Below, in pieces: positions 18,547-27,321 of a DNA stretch of 64,000 nt (positions are counted from its first letter, which is position 1; every line of letters begins with the position of its first letter). The DNA lies in contig JBBCIN010000003.1 in the NCBI GenBank assembly GCA_037200885.1, positions 1 through 64,000 on the forward strand. The letters are read 5' to 3'. Below the pieces are notes generated by a model. It searched no databases and was not told the DNA's origin. It worked only from the letters and a program-made list of their open reading frames with translations. The translations under genes were made by a program, and so were the position numbers. Origin of the DNA: PMG-095 sp037200885 (GTDB taxonomy: Bacteria > Myxococcota_A > Polyangia > Polyangiales > Polyangiaceae).

Positions 18547-19356
18547 TCAATCGTTGCCCCTCGCCCCTGAACCGGACGCAACGAAGACCGCGGACCAAGT
18601 GTCGAAGCCGAGCGGCTTGTTGCTCATGAACTCCACAGCGGCGGTCAGCTGCAGCCCGGATGCTTCGAGCAACAGAGCCACCTCGGGCGCGAACAAGTAA
18701 CGCATGCGGTGCGTTTCTCGAAGCTCCTCGACTGTGCCGCTGCGTTTGTCGGTGATGAGAACGTGGTAGTTGACGTCCACTAGGTTCTCGTTCGGATGCG
18801 ATACCGGATCCGCGTTGCGCGTGACGGAGATGTGCTCATCCTCCAACTGGCGCGTGCGCGCGGAGGGGCGCTCGCTGAGTACGGTTGGGCCGTACCAACA
18901 ATCGAAGATGAACACACCCCCGGGTTGCAGCTGCTCTGCCGCAGTGACGAATGCCGCCTTGAGATCGGCGTTGCTCGTCTGGTAGCTCATCACGTGGAAC
19001 AGCGAGACTACGACGTCGAACTTCCGACCGGTGCGGACGGAACGCACGTCCCCTTGGACGAATTCCGGCGCGGCCCCGGAAGACGCGAGCCGCGCCGCCC
19101 GCTCCGGCGGCGCATTGGCCAGCTGAGCCTTGGCCGCAGCGAGCATCTCGGGTGATCGGTCGACGCCCGTGACAAGATAGCCGCTCTCCGCAAGTAGCAG
19201 CGCGTGACGGCCAGTGCCGCAGCCGAGATCGAGCACGGAGCGTGCCCCCGGATGATGCTGCTCGATCAGCGAGCGAACGTAGCTCGCTTCGCCTACGTAG
19301 TCCTTATCCTTGTACAGCAGGTCGTAGTATTGCGAGTAAGCGCCGAAGACGGACAT
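18547..19356 (-). CDS. class I SAM-dependent methyltransferase, amino-sugar N-methyltransferase-like
   Basis: This 269-residue methyltransferase has motif I VLDLGCGTGRHALLLAESG, a following GVDRSPEML acidic loop, and FDVVVSLFHVMSYQTSN after strand 4. The N-terminal YSQYYDLLYKDKDYVGEASYV segment resembles DesVI/TylM1-type NDP-amino-sugar N-methyltransferases. That fits the divergently placed gmd and the perosamine-synthase-like gene: the enzyme might methylate the amine of perosamine or another sugar hydroxyl. That assignment is an inference from family and context; small-molecule O-methylation is the alternative. Confidence 0.82.
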   Translation of the reverse strand: MSVFGAYSQYYDLLYKDKDYVGEASYVRSLIEQHHPGARSVLDLGCGTGRHALLLAESGYLVTGVDRSPEMLAAAKAQLANAPPERAARLASSGAAPEFVQGDVRSVRTGRKFDVVVSLFHVMSYQTSNADLKAAFVTAAEQLQPGGVFIFDCWYGPTVLSERPSARTRQLEDEHISVTRNADPVSHPNENLVDVNYHVLITDKRSGTVEELRETHRMRYLFAPEVALLLEASGLQLTAAVEFMSNKPLGFDTWSAVFVASGSGARGND

Positions 19357-19500
19357 ATTGGATTTCTGGCGGTTCTGACGTCACGGCTCGTGCAAAAGCA
19401 GCGCGCGCAGTTCGCTCCGGAACGTAGCATAAGTTCGGCCATTTCAAGGCACCCTGGCAATGTTTGACGCTCCCAAGGCCCGGTGATATCCGCACGCCCA

Positions 19501-20571
19501 ATGTCTGAAGCAGGCGTCAAACGCGCGCTCATCACGGGGATCACGGGCCAAGACGGCTCCTACTTGCTCGAGCTGCTACTGAGCAAGGGTTACGACGTCC
19601 ACGGCGTGGTTCGTCGCTCGAGCTCGTTCAACCGCGGGCGCATCGACGCGGTGCATTCCAACCCGGTCTACGCCGATCGCTTTCACCTGCACTACGGCGA
19701 CATGTTGGACACCAACAACTTGAATCGTTTGGTGGCCAAGGTACAGCCGTCCGAGATCTACAACTTGGCAGCCCAGAGCCACGTCAAGGTCTCGTTCGAG
19801 ATGCCCGAGTATACCGCCCAGGTAGATGCCGTGGGGACCTTGCGCTTGCTGGATGCGCTGCGCGAAACCGGAGTCAAGGCGCGCTTTTATCAAGCATCCA
19901 CCAGCGAGCTGTTCGGCAAAGTGCAAGCGGTCCCACAGAACGAGACCACGCCCTTTTACCCGCGCAGCCCGTACGGCGTCGCCAAGTTGTACTCTTACTG
20001 GCTCACGGTGAACTACCGCGAAGCTTACGACGTGTACGCGGTGAACGGCATTCTGTTCAATCACGAGTCGCCGCGCCGCGGAGAGAGCTTCGTCACGCGC
20101 AAGATCACGCTCGGAGCCGCCAAGATCAAACTCGGCAAGCTCGACACGCTGCTGCTGGGCAACTTGGGCGCGCAGCGTGATTGGGGCTACGCGCCCGAGT
20201 ATGTGGAGGGCATGTGGCTCGCGTTGCAGCAGCCGACTCCCGACGACTACGTGCTGGCGACCGGCGAGTGCCATACGGTGCGTGAGTTCTGCGAGCTTAC
20301 TTTCAGAGCGCTCGAGATCGAGTTGCGCTGGGAGGGCGAGGGCGAGAATGAACGCGGGATCGACGTAAAAACTGGCGCGGTTCTGGTTGCGGTCGACCCG
20401 AGCTACTACCGCCCGACCGAGGTCGACCTGCTGCTGGGCGACGCCAGCAAGGCCAAGAAGCTCCTTGGTTGGACGCCAAAGACCACCTTCCAGGAGCTCG
20501 TGAGGCTGATGGCCACGGCGGACTTCGAAGCCATCCGCGACGACGCGAAGACGCCCAAGATGTTTTACTGA
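19501..20571 (+). CDS. gmd: GDP-mannose 4,6-dehydratase
   Basis: This 356-residue short-chain dehydrogenase converts GDP-mannose to GDP-4-keto-6-deoxymannose, the branch point to GDP-fucose, GDP-rhamnose and GDP-perosamine. The NAD(P)-binding loop ALITGITGQDGSYLLELLL, the GVVRRSSSFN stretch, the STSELFGK segment, and the catalytic YxxxK in SPYGVAKLYSYW are all canonical, as is NHESPRRGESFVTRKI. I chose ATG 19501; a GTG lies 18 bases upstream. It converges on the aminotransferase gene, with 3 bases between the stops, so the two genes are neighbours but not one operon. Confidence 0.96.
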   Translation: MSEAGVKRALITGITGQDGSYLLELLLSKGYDVHGVVRRSSSFNRGRIDAVHSNPVYADRFHLHYGDMLDTNNLNRLVAKVQPSEIYNLAAQSHVKVSFEMPEYTAQVDAVGTLRLLDALRETGVKARFYQASTSELFGKVQAVPQNETTPFYPRSPYGVAKLYSYWLTVNYREAYDVYAVNGILFNHESPRRGESFVTRKITLGAAKIKLGKLDTLLLGNLGAQRDWGYAPEYVEGMWLALQQPTPDDYVLATGECHTVREFCELTFRALEIELRWEGEGENERGIDVKTGAVLVAVDPSYYRPTEVDLLLGDASKAKKLLGWTPKTTFQELVRLMATADFEAIRDDAKTPKMFY

Positions 20572-20574
20572 GAG

Positions 20575-21702
20575 CTAAGCGCGCAGCGCGAGCAGCGCGC
20601 TGCTGATGCGCGCGATCTGAGCATCGGTGAGGCCAGAGCTCGAGGGTAAATAGAGGCCTCGCCGCGCTAGATCGTCCGTCACCGGGTAGTTCCCCGATAC
20701 GTCGCAGCCGAACTTCTTCAGAGCCGGCTGGCGGTGCATCGACACGAAGAACGAGCGTGTCTCGATGCCCGCGGCCTTGAGCCCGAGCATCACCTGATCC
20801 CGGCTGATGCCGAAATCATCGCCAATCAGGATGGAGTACATCCAATACGAGTTCGTCGTCCACGGCAGCTCGGGCGGGATGACGATGCCTCGCTGCCCTG
20901 AGAGCAACGCGTTGTAGCGAACCGCGTTCGAACGTCGGCACTCGAGGTAGAAATCTGCGCGCTCCAGCTGCGCTAGACCGATCGCCGCGAGCACGTTGGG
21001 CATTCGATAGTTGAAGCCGATGTCTTCGTGTACGTAACGCCGCGAGCCGTCCAGCGGGAAGCACAGGTTCTTGTAGTAGCGCAGGCGCTCGATGAAGCGT
21101 TCGTCCCGAACCACGACCATGCCGCCCTCACCGGTGGTGATCAGCTTGTTGGCGAAGAAGCTGAAGCAGCTCATGTCGCCGATGCTTCCGCACAAGCGAC
21201 CGTTGTAGCGAGAGCCAATCGCCTCCGCGGCGTCCTCGATCACGAGCAAGCCGTGTTTGTCTGCGATGCGCTGCAGTGCGTCCATATCGCAGCTGTGGCC
21301 ATACACGTGGACGGGCATGATGGCCCGAGTCTTGGCGCTGATTTTGGCCTCGATTAGGCTCGGATCCAGGTTCCAATTCGAGGCATCCGCATCCACGAAT
21401 ACGGGCTTGGCGCCCGTGTAGCAAACGGCCATGGCCGAGGCGATCATGGTGAACGCGGGAATGATCACTTCATCGCCCGCGCCAATACCGGCCGCGACCA
21501 ACGCCAGATGCAAGGCCGTGGTGCCGGAAGTAGTCGTCACCGCGTAGGGCACTCCCAAATACTTGGCAAACTCACGCTCGAATTCGGCGACGTAGCTGCC
21601 GCTCGACGAAATCCACCCGCCTGAGACGGCTCTGGTCACGTACTCGAGCTCGCGTCCGCCGAGCAGCGGTTCACACACCGGAATGAAGTCGCTCGAGCTC
21701 AT
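20575..21702 (-). CDS. DegT/DnrJ/EryC1/StrS aminotransferase, probable GDP-perosamine synthase
   Basis: This 375-residue PLP enzyme has Lys186 in SFFANKLITTGEGGM as the Schiff-base lysine and Asp157 in LLVIEDAAEAIG as the pyridine-N partner. The overall pattern matches GDP-perosamine synthases: PVCEPLLGGRELEYV at the N-terminus, SGGWISSSGSYV, MPVHVYGHSCDMDAL, and FNYRMPNVLAAIGLAQLE. With gmd next door this would turn GDP-4-keto-6-deoxymannose into GDP-perosamine using glutamate. Other sugar aminotransferases of the same fold cannot be excluded from sequence alone. Its start ATG overlaps the stop of the upstream cupin-like gene by 4 bases. Confidence 0.85.
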   Translation of the reverse strand: MSSSDFIPVCEPLLGGRELEYVTRAVSGGWISSSGSYVAEFEREFAKYLGVPYAVTTTSGTTALHLALVAAGIGAGDEVIIPAFTMIASAMAVCYTGAKPVFVDADASNWNLDPSLIEAKISAKTRAIMPVHVYGHSCDMDALQRIADKHGLLVIEDAAEAIGSRYNGRLCGSIGDMSCFSFFANKLITTGEGGMVVVRDERFIERLRYYKNLCFPLDGSRRYVHEDIGFNYRMPNVLAAIGLAQLERADFYLECRRSNAVRYNALLSGQRGIVIPPELPWTTNSYWMYSILIGDDFGISRDQVMLGLKAAGIETRSFFVSMHRQPALKKFGCDVSGNYPVTDDLARRGLYLPSSSGLTDAQIARISSALLALRA

Positions 21703-22124
21703 GCTCCGAATACCACCTTGTCTTTGCTCTTACCATCGTACGGGCCAAGCTTGATTTCGACGATCTTGGTGTCCTCTTGGATATCCAAGCTGTGGCCACC
21801 CGCCAAAAGTAGCACCATGTCGCCGGTGTCGAGGGGTAGCGAGGTGAACTCACTCTGATCCGTTGCGTCGTACAAACGCAATAATGCGCGGCCTGCGCCG
21901 AGCAGCAGAAACTCTTGCACCACCGAGTTGGTCTCGATCTGGCGCTTCAAGTGGTAGTGCGCTTTGATCACTTCCCCAGCCTTGTAGAAGTTCATTCCGA
22001 GCTGGAGAGGATTCTGCGGATCAGTCAAGAAGTTGTACTTGGCATCACTCGTTGCCTGCGAACGAATGATCAGCGCGTAGGCGACTCCCGCGTGCTCGAC
22101 TGTTTCGATTCCGGTAGTGGTCAT
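21699..22124 (-). CDS. small cupin-like protein of sugar-biosynthesis regions
   Basis: This 141-residue protein starts at ATG 22124 (MTTTGIETVEHAGVAYAL); the longer open frame to 22280 is rejected. Its core looks like a one-domain cupin: GMNFYKAGEVIKAHYHLKR holds a His-x-His pair, and LDTGDMVLLLAGGHSLD supplies the second barrel segment with another His. Proteins of this type sit in surface-polysaccharide loci beside sugar aminotransferases, but their reaction is not established. Here it is translationally coupled (ATGA) to the perosamine-synthase-like gene, which points to a role on the same nucleotide sugar or on chain assembly. Confidence 0.72.
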   Translation of the reverse strand: MTTTGIETVEHAGVAYALIIRSQATSDAKYNFLTDPQNPLQLGMNFYKAGEVIKAHYHLKRQIETNSVVQEFLLLGAGRALLRLYDATDQSEFTSLPLDTGDMVLLLAGGHSLDIQEDTKIVEIKLGPYDGKSKDKVVFGA

Positions 22125-22258
22125 AGAGCAGGGGCTCATTACCACCGCCGAGGCGCTCGTGCGCCCACAATCTACTTGTATTCGCAGGGCAAAGTCATTT
22201 GGGGATGCTTGACGAGTGCGCCAGCCCATGACAGCTTCCGAGTTCGCAGAAGACTGAA

Positions 22259-23962
22259 ATGCTCGAACAAAGTAGCTCAAATCCGGGTGGGGCCGGGGGT
22301 CGGCTGGGCGTCGCCTTCAGTCGTGTGGGAGGAGCCCTGTGCTCGCCTGTGGCCGTACTGCTGGGCATTGCCGGCGTGTGGTTCGTCGTCACGCTCGCGG
22401 GGCTGCTTTGGGCCTGGGGCATCGACCCGCACGTATTCCCCTCCTCGGATGAAGCCGTGGTTCGCTACGCGGCGGAGCTGATCGCCAAGCACCAGGGACC
22501 GTTCTTGGATGTGCCCCTCCCCGATCCGGAAGATCTGCTGCACCCGCGGAGTTGGCTCACGATCGGCAGCCGAGCGACCCCGAGTTACGCTCCCGTCAGC
22601 TTCTATGTTTACGGTTGGCTGCTACGCTTGGGCAGCTTGGGTCCGCTGTTGATCACGGCCCTGCCCGCCGCTGCCGTGGGCGCGTTCGCGGCCGGCACCG
22701 CGCGGCTGCTACCGAAATCGCGCCGCTGGCTTGCACTCGCAGCCCCCGCGCTCGGCTTTCCCGCGCTGTATTGGGTGCTTCGCACCTGGGTCAACGGCTC
22801 GCCACTTCTGATCGGCATTTGCTGGTCGGTGTTCTTCTGGGCCAGTTGGCGCGAATCGAACCGCGTCGGTTGGCTCGCCGCAGCGCTCGCGAGTCTCGGC
22901 TACGCCGCTGCCGTGCGCCCCGACTACGCGGCTTATCTATTCGTCGTCGCCTTGCTACTCAGCGTCGCAGCCAACCCCGCAGAGTGGAAGATGATCGCCC
23001 TGTTGGTCTCTGCCTCGGGCGTGCTCGCCCTGTCGGCCAATTTGATCCTCAACAAGCTGATCACCGGACATGCCCTGCGCGCGGCCTATCAAATGGCCAT
23101 CGACCGCCAATGGGGCCCGGCTGATCCCCAAGAGCACCCGGGCGTCGGCCTGCTTCGCTCGCTGCTGATACCGATGGGCATTCCCGACTGGACCGTGGCC
23201 AGCACGCAGTTCCGCAAGTACTGGCTCACGCTAGGTCCGATCGGCCTACTCTTGTTCGGGCAACTCGCGCTGATCCCGCTGCTCTTGCAAGGTTCTCGGC
23301 TGTCGCGCAGCTTGCGGGCAGGCGCAGTCCTGGTGGTGTTGGTATTCCTGATTTCCCGCCTGCAAGACGGAGTATTCGGCGCGGGCCTCGGCCAGGGTGA
23401 AGTGCATCACAGCGTGCCGCGCTACCTCGCTCCCGTCTACTTGATGGCGGCGTTGCCACCCTTGCTGTTCCTGGGCTACTGCCGCAGGCGCGCCGTGTTC
23501 ATTCCGGGCGCGTTGCTAGTGGCCGTCCTCGCCGGCGCCGGCTGCTATGAGGTCGGCGCGCACGCCATGTGTTCGTTCACCTTCCTGCGCCGCTTCGTCC
23601 ACAGCAAGGAAGGCATGCTCACGCGGATGTCGCGTGAAATCCCAGCGAGCGCGACGGTGTATACGACCTTCGAAGACAAGTGGATCTGGTCCCGTTGGCG
23701 AACTTGGATCATCGAAGATCCGGAGGCGTCGGCAAGATCGATCAACCGCGCACTCGACGCGAAGATCAAGCTATTCATGCTCGAACCATCGTACAACACC
23801 CAGGTCAAGCGGGTCGCCGCGGCCTTGCGTCGCCGCCGGATTTCCTTGGTTCAGATCGATCGACTCGGCGTTTACCGGATCGTTCGCATGCCCAGGAGCG
23901 AGCCTGAGGCTTCACCCGAACCTGCAACGCAGCCGGCTCCGCCCGCATTGATCGCCCCCTGA
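22259..23962 (+). CDS. polytopic membrane protein, GT-C glycosyltransferase-like
   Basis: This 567-residue protein has about 11 helices. After helix 1 the loop reads HVFPSSDEAVVRYAAELI, placing Asp-Glu where GT-C enzymes keep their catalytic acidic residues. The long C-terminal tail from about residue 440 is soluble and ends in a Pro/Ala-rich stretch. ATG 22259 directly precedes a Ser/Gly-rich lead and helix 1. It is the third such membrane protein in the glycan region and is divergent from the cupin-like gene, sharing a 134-base promoter region. Its function is inferred; no precise family is recognised. Confidence 0.7.
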   Translation: MLEQSSSNPGGAGGRLGVAFSRVGGALCSPVAVLLGIAGVWFVVTLAGLLWAWGIDPHVFPSSDEAVVRYAAELIAKHQGPFLDVPLPDPEDLLHPRSWLTIGSRATPSYAPVSFYVYGWLLRLGSLGPLLITALPAAAVGAFAAGTARLLPKSRRWLALAAPALGFPALYWVLRTWVNGSPLLIGICWSVFFWASWRESNRVGWLAAALASLGYAAAVRPDYAAYLFVVALLLSVAANPAEWKMIALLVSASGVLALSANLILNKLITGHALRAAYQMAIDRQWGPADPQEHPGVGLLRSLLIPMGIPDWTVASTQFRKYWLTLGPIGLLLFGQLALIPLLLQGSRLSRSLRAGAVLVVLVFLISRLQDGVFGAGLGQGEVHHSVPRYLAPVYLMAALPPLLFLGYCRRRAVFIPGALLVAVLAGAGCYEVGAHAMCSFTFLRRFVHSKEGMLTRMSREIPASATVYTTFEDKWIWSRWRTWIIEDPEASARSINRALDAKIKLFMLEPSYNTQVKRVAAALRRRRISLVQIDRLGVYRIVRMPRSEPEASPEPATQPAPPALIAP

Positions 23963-23975
23963 ATCACGCCAGCCG

Positions 23976-24632
23976 CTAGCCGAGCGCCTTGAGCGCCTCG
24001 AGCAGCTCCGCGGCGTGCCCATCCGGGTTCACGTTCGGGAACACCTTGCTGACCTTGCCCGAGGCATCGATCACGAAGGTGACGCGCTTGGCATGGCCCG
24101 AAGATAGCGGCACCCCGAACGCGCTGGCCAACGCGTGGCTAGTGTCATCGAGCAGCTGGAACGGCAGATCGTACTTCGTGGCAAATGCCTTGTGCGAATC
24201 GAGGGAGTCTTCCGAAACTCCGAGCACGACCGCGCGGCGACTCAGCTCGGCATACTGATCGCGGATACCCTTGGCCTCGATGGTGCAGCCCGTCGTGTCG
24301 TCCTTGGGGTAGAAATAGACGATCACGGGTTTGCCCCGCAGCGCGCGCAAACGGACTACCTTGCCGTCCTGCGCCGGCGCTGCCACGTCCGGTACCTCCG
24401 CGCCCACGGCGAGGAGCGTCGCTGCGCCGTCGGCCGAGGGCGCGGGCGCGGGCGCGGGCGCGACGGGCGCGGGAGCTACCGACGGGGGCGGCGCGGCCGC
24501 CGCCGTGGGCAACGCCGCTTGCGACGAAGAGGACGCAGCCGGCGCTTCACGATTGCAGGCTGCCAGCAGCAGCGCAGCAGCCAAGGAGGTCCACACGGGG
24601 GTTCGTAGCGCGATCGATTTTGGGCTAAACAC
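23976..24632 (-). CDS. lipoprotein peroxiredoxin, Bcp-like
   Basis: This 218-residue protein fuses a lipoprotein signal (lipobox LAAC, Cys26), a Pro/Ala-rich spacer (about residues 30-70) and a peroxiredoxin domain of the Bcp/PrxQ type. The peroxidatic Cys116 sits in DDTTGCTIEA, where the usual motif is TPGC; the resolving cysteine five residues on is missing, so it may be a 1-Cys enzyme. The envelope location suggests defence against external peroxide. It converges on the membrane-protein gene with 13 bases between stops. Confidence 0.9.
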   Translation of the reverse strand: MFSPKSIALRTPVWTSLAAALLLAACNREAPAASSSSQAALPTAAAAPPPSVAPAPVAPAPAPAPSADGAATLLAVGAEVPDVAAPAQDGKVVRLRALRGKPVIVYFYPKDDTTGCTIEAKGIRDQYAELSRRAVVLGVSEDSLDSHKAFATKYDLPFQLLDDTSHALASAFGVPLSSGHAKRVTFVIDASGKVSKVFPNVNPDGHAAELLEALKALG

Positions 24633-24702
24633 GCGCTCAAATTAGCACACAGCGGGCGAGCATTGTCCTCGCGCCGAGTGCGGCAGATTTGCGCAAAAAG
24701 AG

Positions 24703-26181
24703 CTAGTTCGCTCGGCCGGCGCTGCGGGCTTCGTCGGAGCGCGGCTCGTTGTGTGAGGGGTGGTAGCCAAACAGGCCGCGTTTGCGAATGACTTCGGCGA
24801 TTTCGGGGGGCACCATCTCTTGCCAGGACGGGTCACCGGCCTTGATACGCTTGAGCGCGTCGCGCGAGAAGATGTGCAAGATCGAGCGATCGAAGTTATC
24901 GAGTTGTTGAATGCAACCGCGGTCGACGAGGTGCCCGAACAACTTGACGAGCTCGCTTGCGACTTTCAGACTCTCGACGGTGATGAGTTCGCCGCTGGCG
25001 GCGTCGAGCAGCGGGTACACATAGAGCTTCAGGTCGTTCTTGAACAGGCGACCGAATGATTCGAGGATGCCACCCTCTAGGTGCGCGTAGTATTTCTCGT
25101 CGAAAAGTTCGAGCAGGCTGCCCGCGCCCATCGCGATACCGATGCGCTGATTCGTATAGCGGCGAATGTACGCGGCCAGCCGGTAGTATTCGAAGTAGTC
25201 CGAAATGAGCACTATTTTGCCGGTAGTAGCCATCATGTCGGCGCGCGCCAAAAAATCGCGGTAGTCGATTTCGCCGCTGGCCATCAGATTTCGCATCGTG
25301 ATTTCCAAGAGCTGAACCGGCTCCGCATGGGTTCCGCTCTCGACCAAGGATTTGCTGAACGCATCGTTCGCGGAGTTCAACATGTCCATGTTCACGCGGG
25401 TTACGGGTCGAAAACTGCCGCGTTCCACCAACACCGGATGCCGATACAACACCTCGGAAGGCTGGAGCACTTCACCATGCGCGCCGAACATGGCGGCGCC
25501 TGACAAGCCAAGCTGCACCAGCTTCAAGCTCATCACGCGATTGTCGACACTGCGGAATTCGATGCCCGAGAACTCGATCATGTCGATCTCGATGCGATCG
25601 GTGGTGAGGTTGTGAATCAACGATTCGACCAACCGCTCCGGATCGTGATGCAAGAAGAACGCGCCGTACAGCAGGTTCACGCCCACCACGCCGAGCGCCT
25701 CTTGTTGCAGCTGATTTTCAGCATCCAACATGCGCACGTGAATGATGATTTGACTGTCTTGATCGCGCGGATGGGCTTGGAACTTCACGCCGATCCAACC
25801 GTGACAGTCATTGGTACCGGCGAAATTCCGCGCCGACACCGTGTCCGAAAATGCGAAGAACGCGGTCGTGTCCCCACGCGCGTCGCGTAGACGCTGAAGA
25901 TTCAGCTCGTGCTCGTAGTCGAGCATGCTTTGCAACCGCTTGCGCGCGACGTAGCGCTCGGTGTGCCCGTAGATGGCGTCGCTCACGGCCATGTCGTACG
26001 CGGAGATACTCTTGGCGATGGTGCCGGCCGCGCCCCCCACGCGAAAGAACCAGCGCACCACCTCTTGACCTGCACCGATTTCAGCGAACGTGCCATAGCG
26101 CCGCGGGTCCAAGTTGATCGCGAGAGCCTTGCGATGGGTGTCGAGGAGGCCGTCTTGAACGAGCGAGGTTCGGGATGCCAT
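24703..26181 (-). CDS. conserved 492-residue protein of unknown function
   Basis: The protein begins MASRTSLVQDGLLDTHRKAL at ATG 26181; the frame is open further upstream, but that part is not protein-like. Early on it holds FAEIGAGQEVVRWFFRVGGA and FFAFSDTVSARNF, followed by KFQAHPRDQDSQIIIHVRML and a C-terminal half with GIAMGAGSLLELFDEKYYAHL. These segments match a protein family that I recall as widespread in proteobacteria and often mislabelled in databases as a TonB-dependent receptor. Here there is no signal peptide, plug or beta-barrel, so that name does not fit. The protein looks cytoplasmic and globular. No function can be given. Confidence 0.8.
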   Translation of the reverse strand: MASRTSLVQDGLLDTHRKALAINLDPRRYGTFAEIGAGQEVVRWFFRVGGAAGTIAKSISAYDMAVSDAIYGHTERYVARKRLQSMLDYEHELNLQRLRDARGDTTAFFAFSDTVSARNFAGTNDCHGWIGVKFQAHPRDQDSQIIIHVRMLDAENQLQQEALGVVGVNLLYGAFFLHHDPERLVESLIHNLTTDRIEIDMIEFSGIEFRSVDNRVMSLKLVQLGLSGAAMFGAHGEVLQPSEVLYRHPVLVERGSFRPVTRVNMDMLNSANDAFSKSLVESGTHAEPVQLLEITMRNLMASGEIDYRDFLARADMMATTGKIVLISDYFEYYRLAAYIRRYTNQRIGIAMGAGSLLELFDEKYYAHLEGGILESFGRLFKNDLKLYVYPLLDAASGELITVESLKVASELVKLFGHLVDRGCIQQLDNFDRSILHIFSRDALKRIKAGDPSWQEMVPPEIAEVIRKRGLFGYHPSHNEPRSDEARSAGRAN

Positions 26182-26403
26182 GTGCGAATATTCTGTCGGC
26201 TGGGTATTTCGACAGCGTGTCGAGCTTGCCAGCTTGGCCCGATTGTATGTCCATGCTCCCCGCGTGTCAGGCGCGAACCCCACCGGCCCGGCGAAAGGGC
26301 CATTGTTTCCGGCTGTCGCGCGTGACGAATCCGCATCACCGACGGCGACCCGGATCCGGCCACGCGGCAAGATCAGCGGCATCCCAGATTCGCACCGGCA
26401 AAT

Positions 26404-27321
26404 CTAGTCGCAGAGCGCGCGGACTAGCCGAGCAACTCGGGCGGGCAGATCCCCGCCGCTGGCGATCAAATCGAGCGGTTCGTCCGAGAGCACGCTGCGG
26501 ATGTTGCGGCGATAGCCGTGCATGGTCAGGAACAGGCGCGCGGTGTCTTCACGAAACTCGGGGTCCATCACCATCAGCGCGCTGAGAGCGCGGCACAGCC
26601 GAGCCCGCTGTGCGCGGGAGATGGCCGGCAATTTGCCGAGTGGGTAGAGCTCGAGCGCGCGATCGAGCGTCTTCATCGGCAAACGCTCGACGAAAAAGTT
26701 GTTCTCCAAGAAGGCGATCAGCACGAGCCAGACCAAGAGCGGCAGGCCCAGGCGCGTCACGAGCTCGCCCACGGCCTTCCTCGCTGGCGTGCGATGACGG
26801 TAAGAATTGATCGAAAAAAACCAAGCATGGATCGATCCGGAGACGGCACAGGCGGCAAAATACTCCGCTGTCATCGCGTACGCCTCGCCCAGCACGACAT
26901 GCACGAGCTTGCTCGGATCGGAGAGTGCCGCGTGGGTATCGCGCGGTCGCCCAAACAGCTCGTGAAACGCCACCGCATGTGCCGACTCGTGCAGGACGTA
27001 GTTGGGTAACGGGCGATTCTTGTGCAGGTCGGCCAGCGTGAAGAAGCCCGGCCGCGCCCGCTCGAAAGCGGAAAGCGCAGCGTAGTTTGCGCGATACGGC
27101 ACTTTGCGGGTGCTCAGTACGGTATCGAGCGCGACCAGCGGGAACGCGAAATAGTCCCCCGGATCGCCCAGCGTAAAGCCTATCCCGCGCGCACGCGCCG
27201 CGTCGCGAATGCGCCGAAAGAACGGGTTCTTTTCGTACAAGAAGCCGTCGCCCAGGTTTTGCAGCAGGCGCGCCGAGCCGTGGCTCCGCTGCTGCAGAGC
27301 GAGCAGCTCGGCGAGCTTCAC
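26404..27321 (-). CDS. membrane-anchored protein with HExxH motif, unknown function
   Basis: This 305-residue protein starts at GTG 27321, sharing GTGA with the gcvPB stop. An in-frame ATG at 27378 would overlap gcvPB by 61 bases and is less likely. Its central motif HESAHAVAFHE (about residue 110) is an HExxH zinc site, followed after 30-40 residues by GEAYAMTAEYFAAC, which could supply a third zinc ligand. One strong hydrophobic segment (LGLPLLVWLVLIAFLEN) suggests membrane association. It is a candidate zincin-type metalloprotease, but no known family is recognised. It is the last gene of a lipoprotein-gcvPB unit. Confidence 0.65.
   Translation of the reverse strand: MKLAELLALQQRSHGSARLLQNLGDGFLYEKNPFFRRIRDAARARGIGFTLGDPGDYFAFPLVALDTVLSTRKVPYRANYAALSAFERARPGFFTLADLHKNRPLPNYVLHESAHAVAFHELFGRPRDTHAALSDPSKLVHVVLGEAYAMTAEYFAACAVSGSIHAWFFSINSYRHRTPARKAVGELVTRLGLPLLVWLVLIAFLENNFFVERLPMKTLDRALELYPLGKLPAISRAQRARLCRALSALMVMDPEFREDTARLFLTMHGYRRNIRSVLSDEPLDLIASGGDLPARVARLVRALCD

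Noticed and set aside
16971..18581. 536-codon open frame on the minus strand
   Set aside because: It runs antisense through the GT4 gene and overlaps the UPF0104-type gene in another frame; the Arg/Ala/Pro-rich composition is typical of shadow frames in GC-rich DNA.
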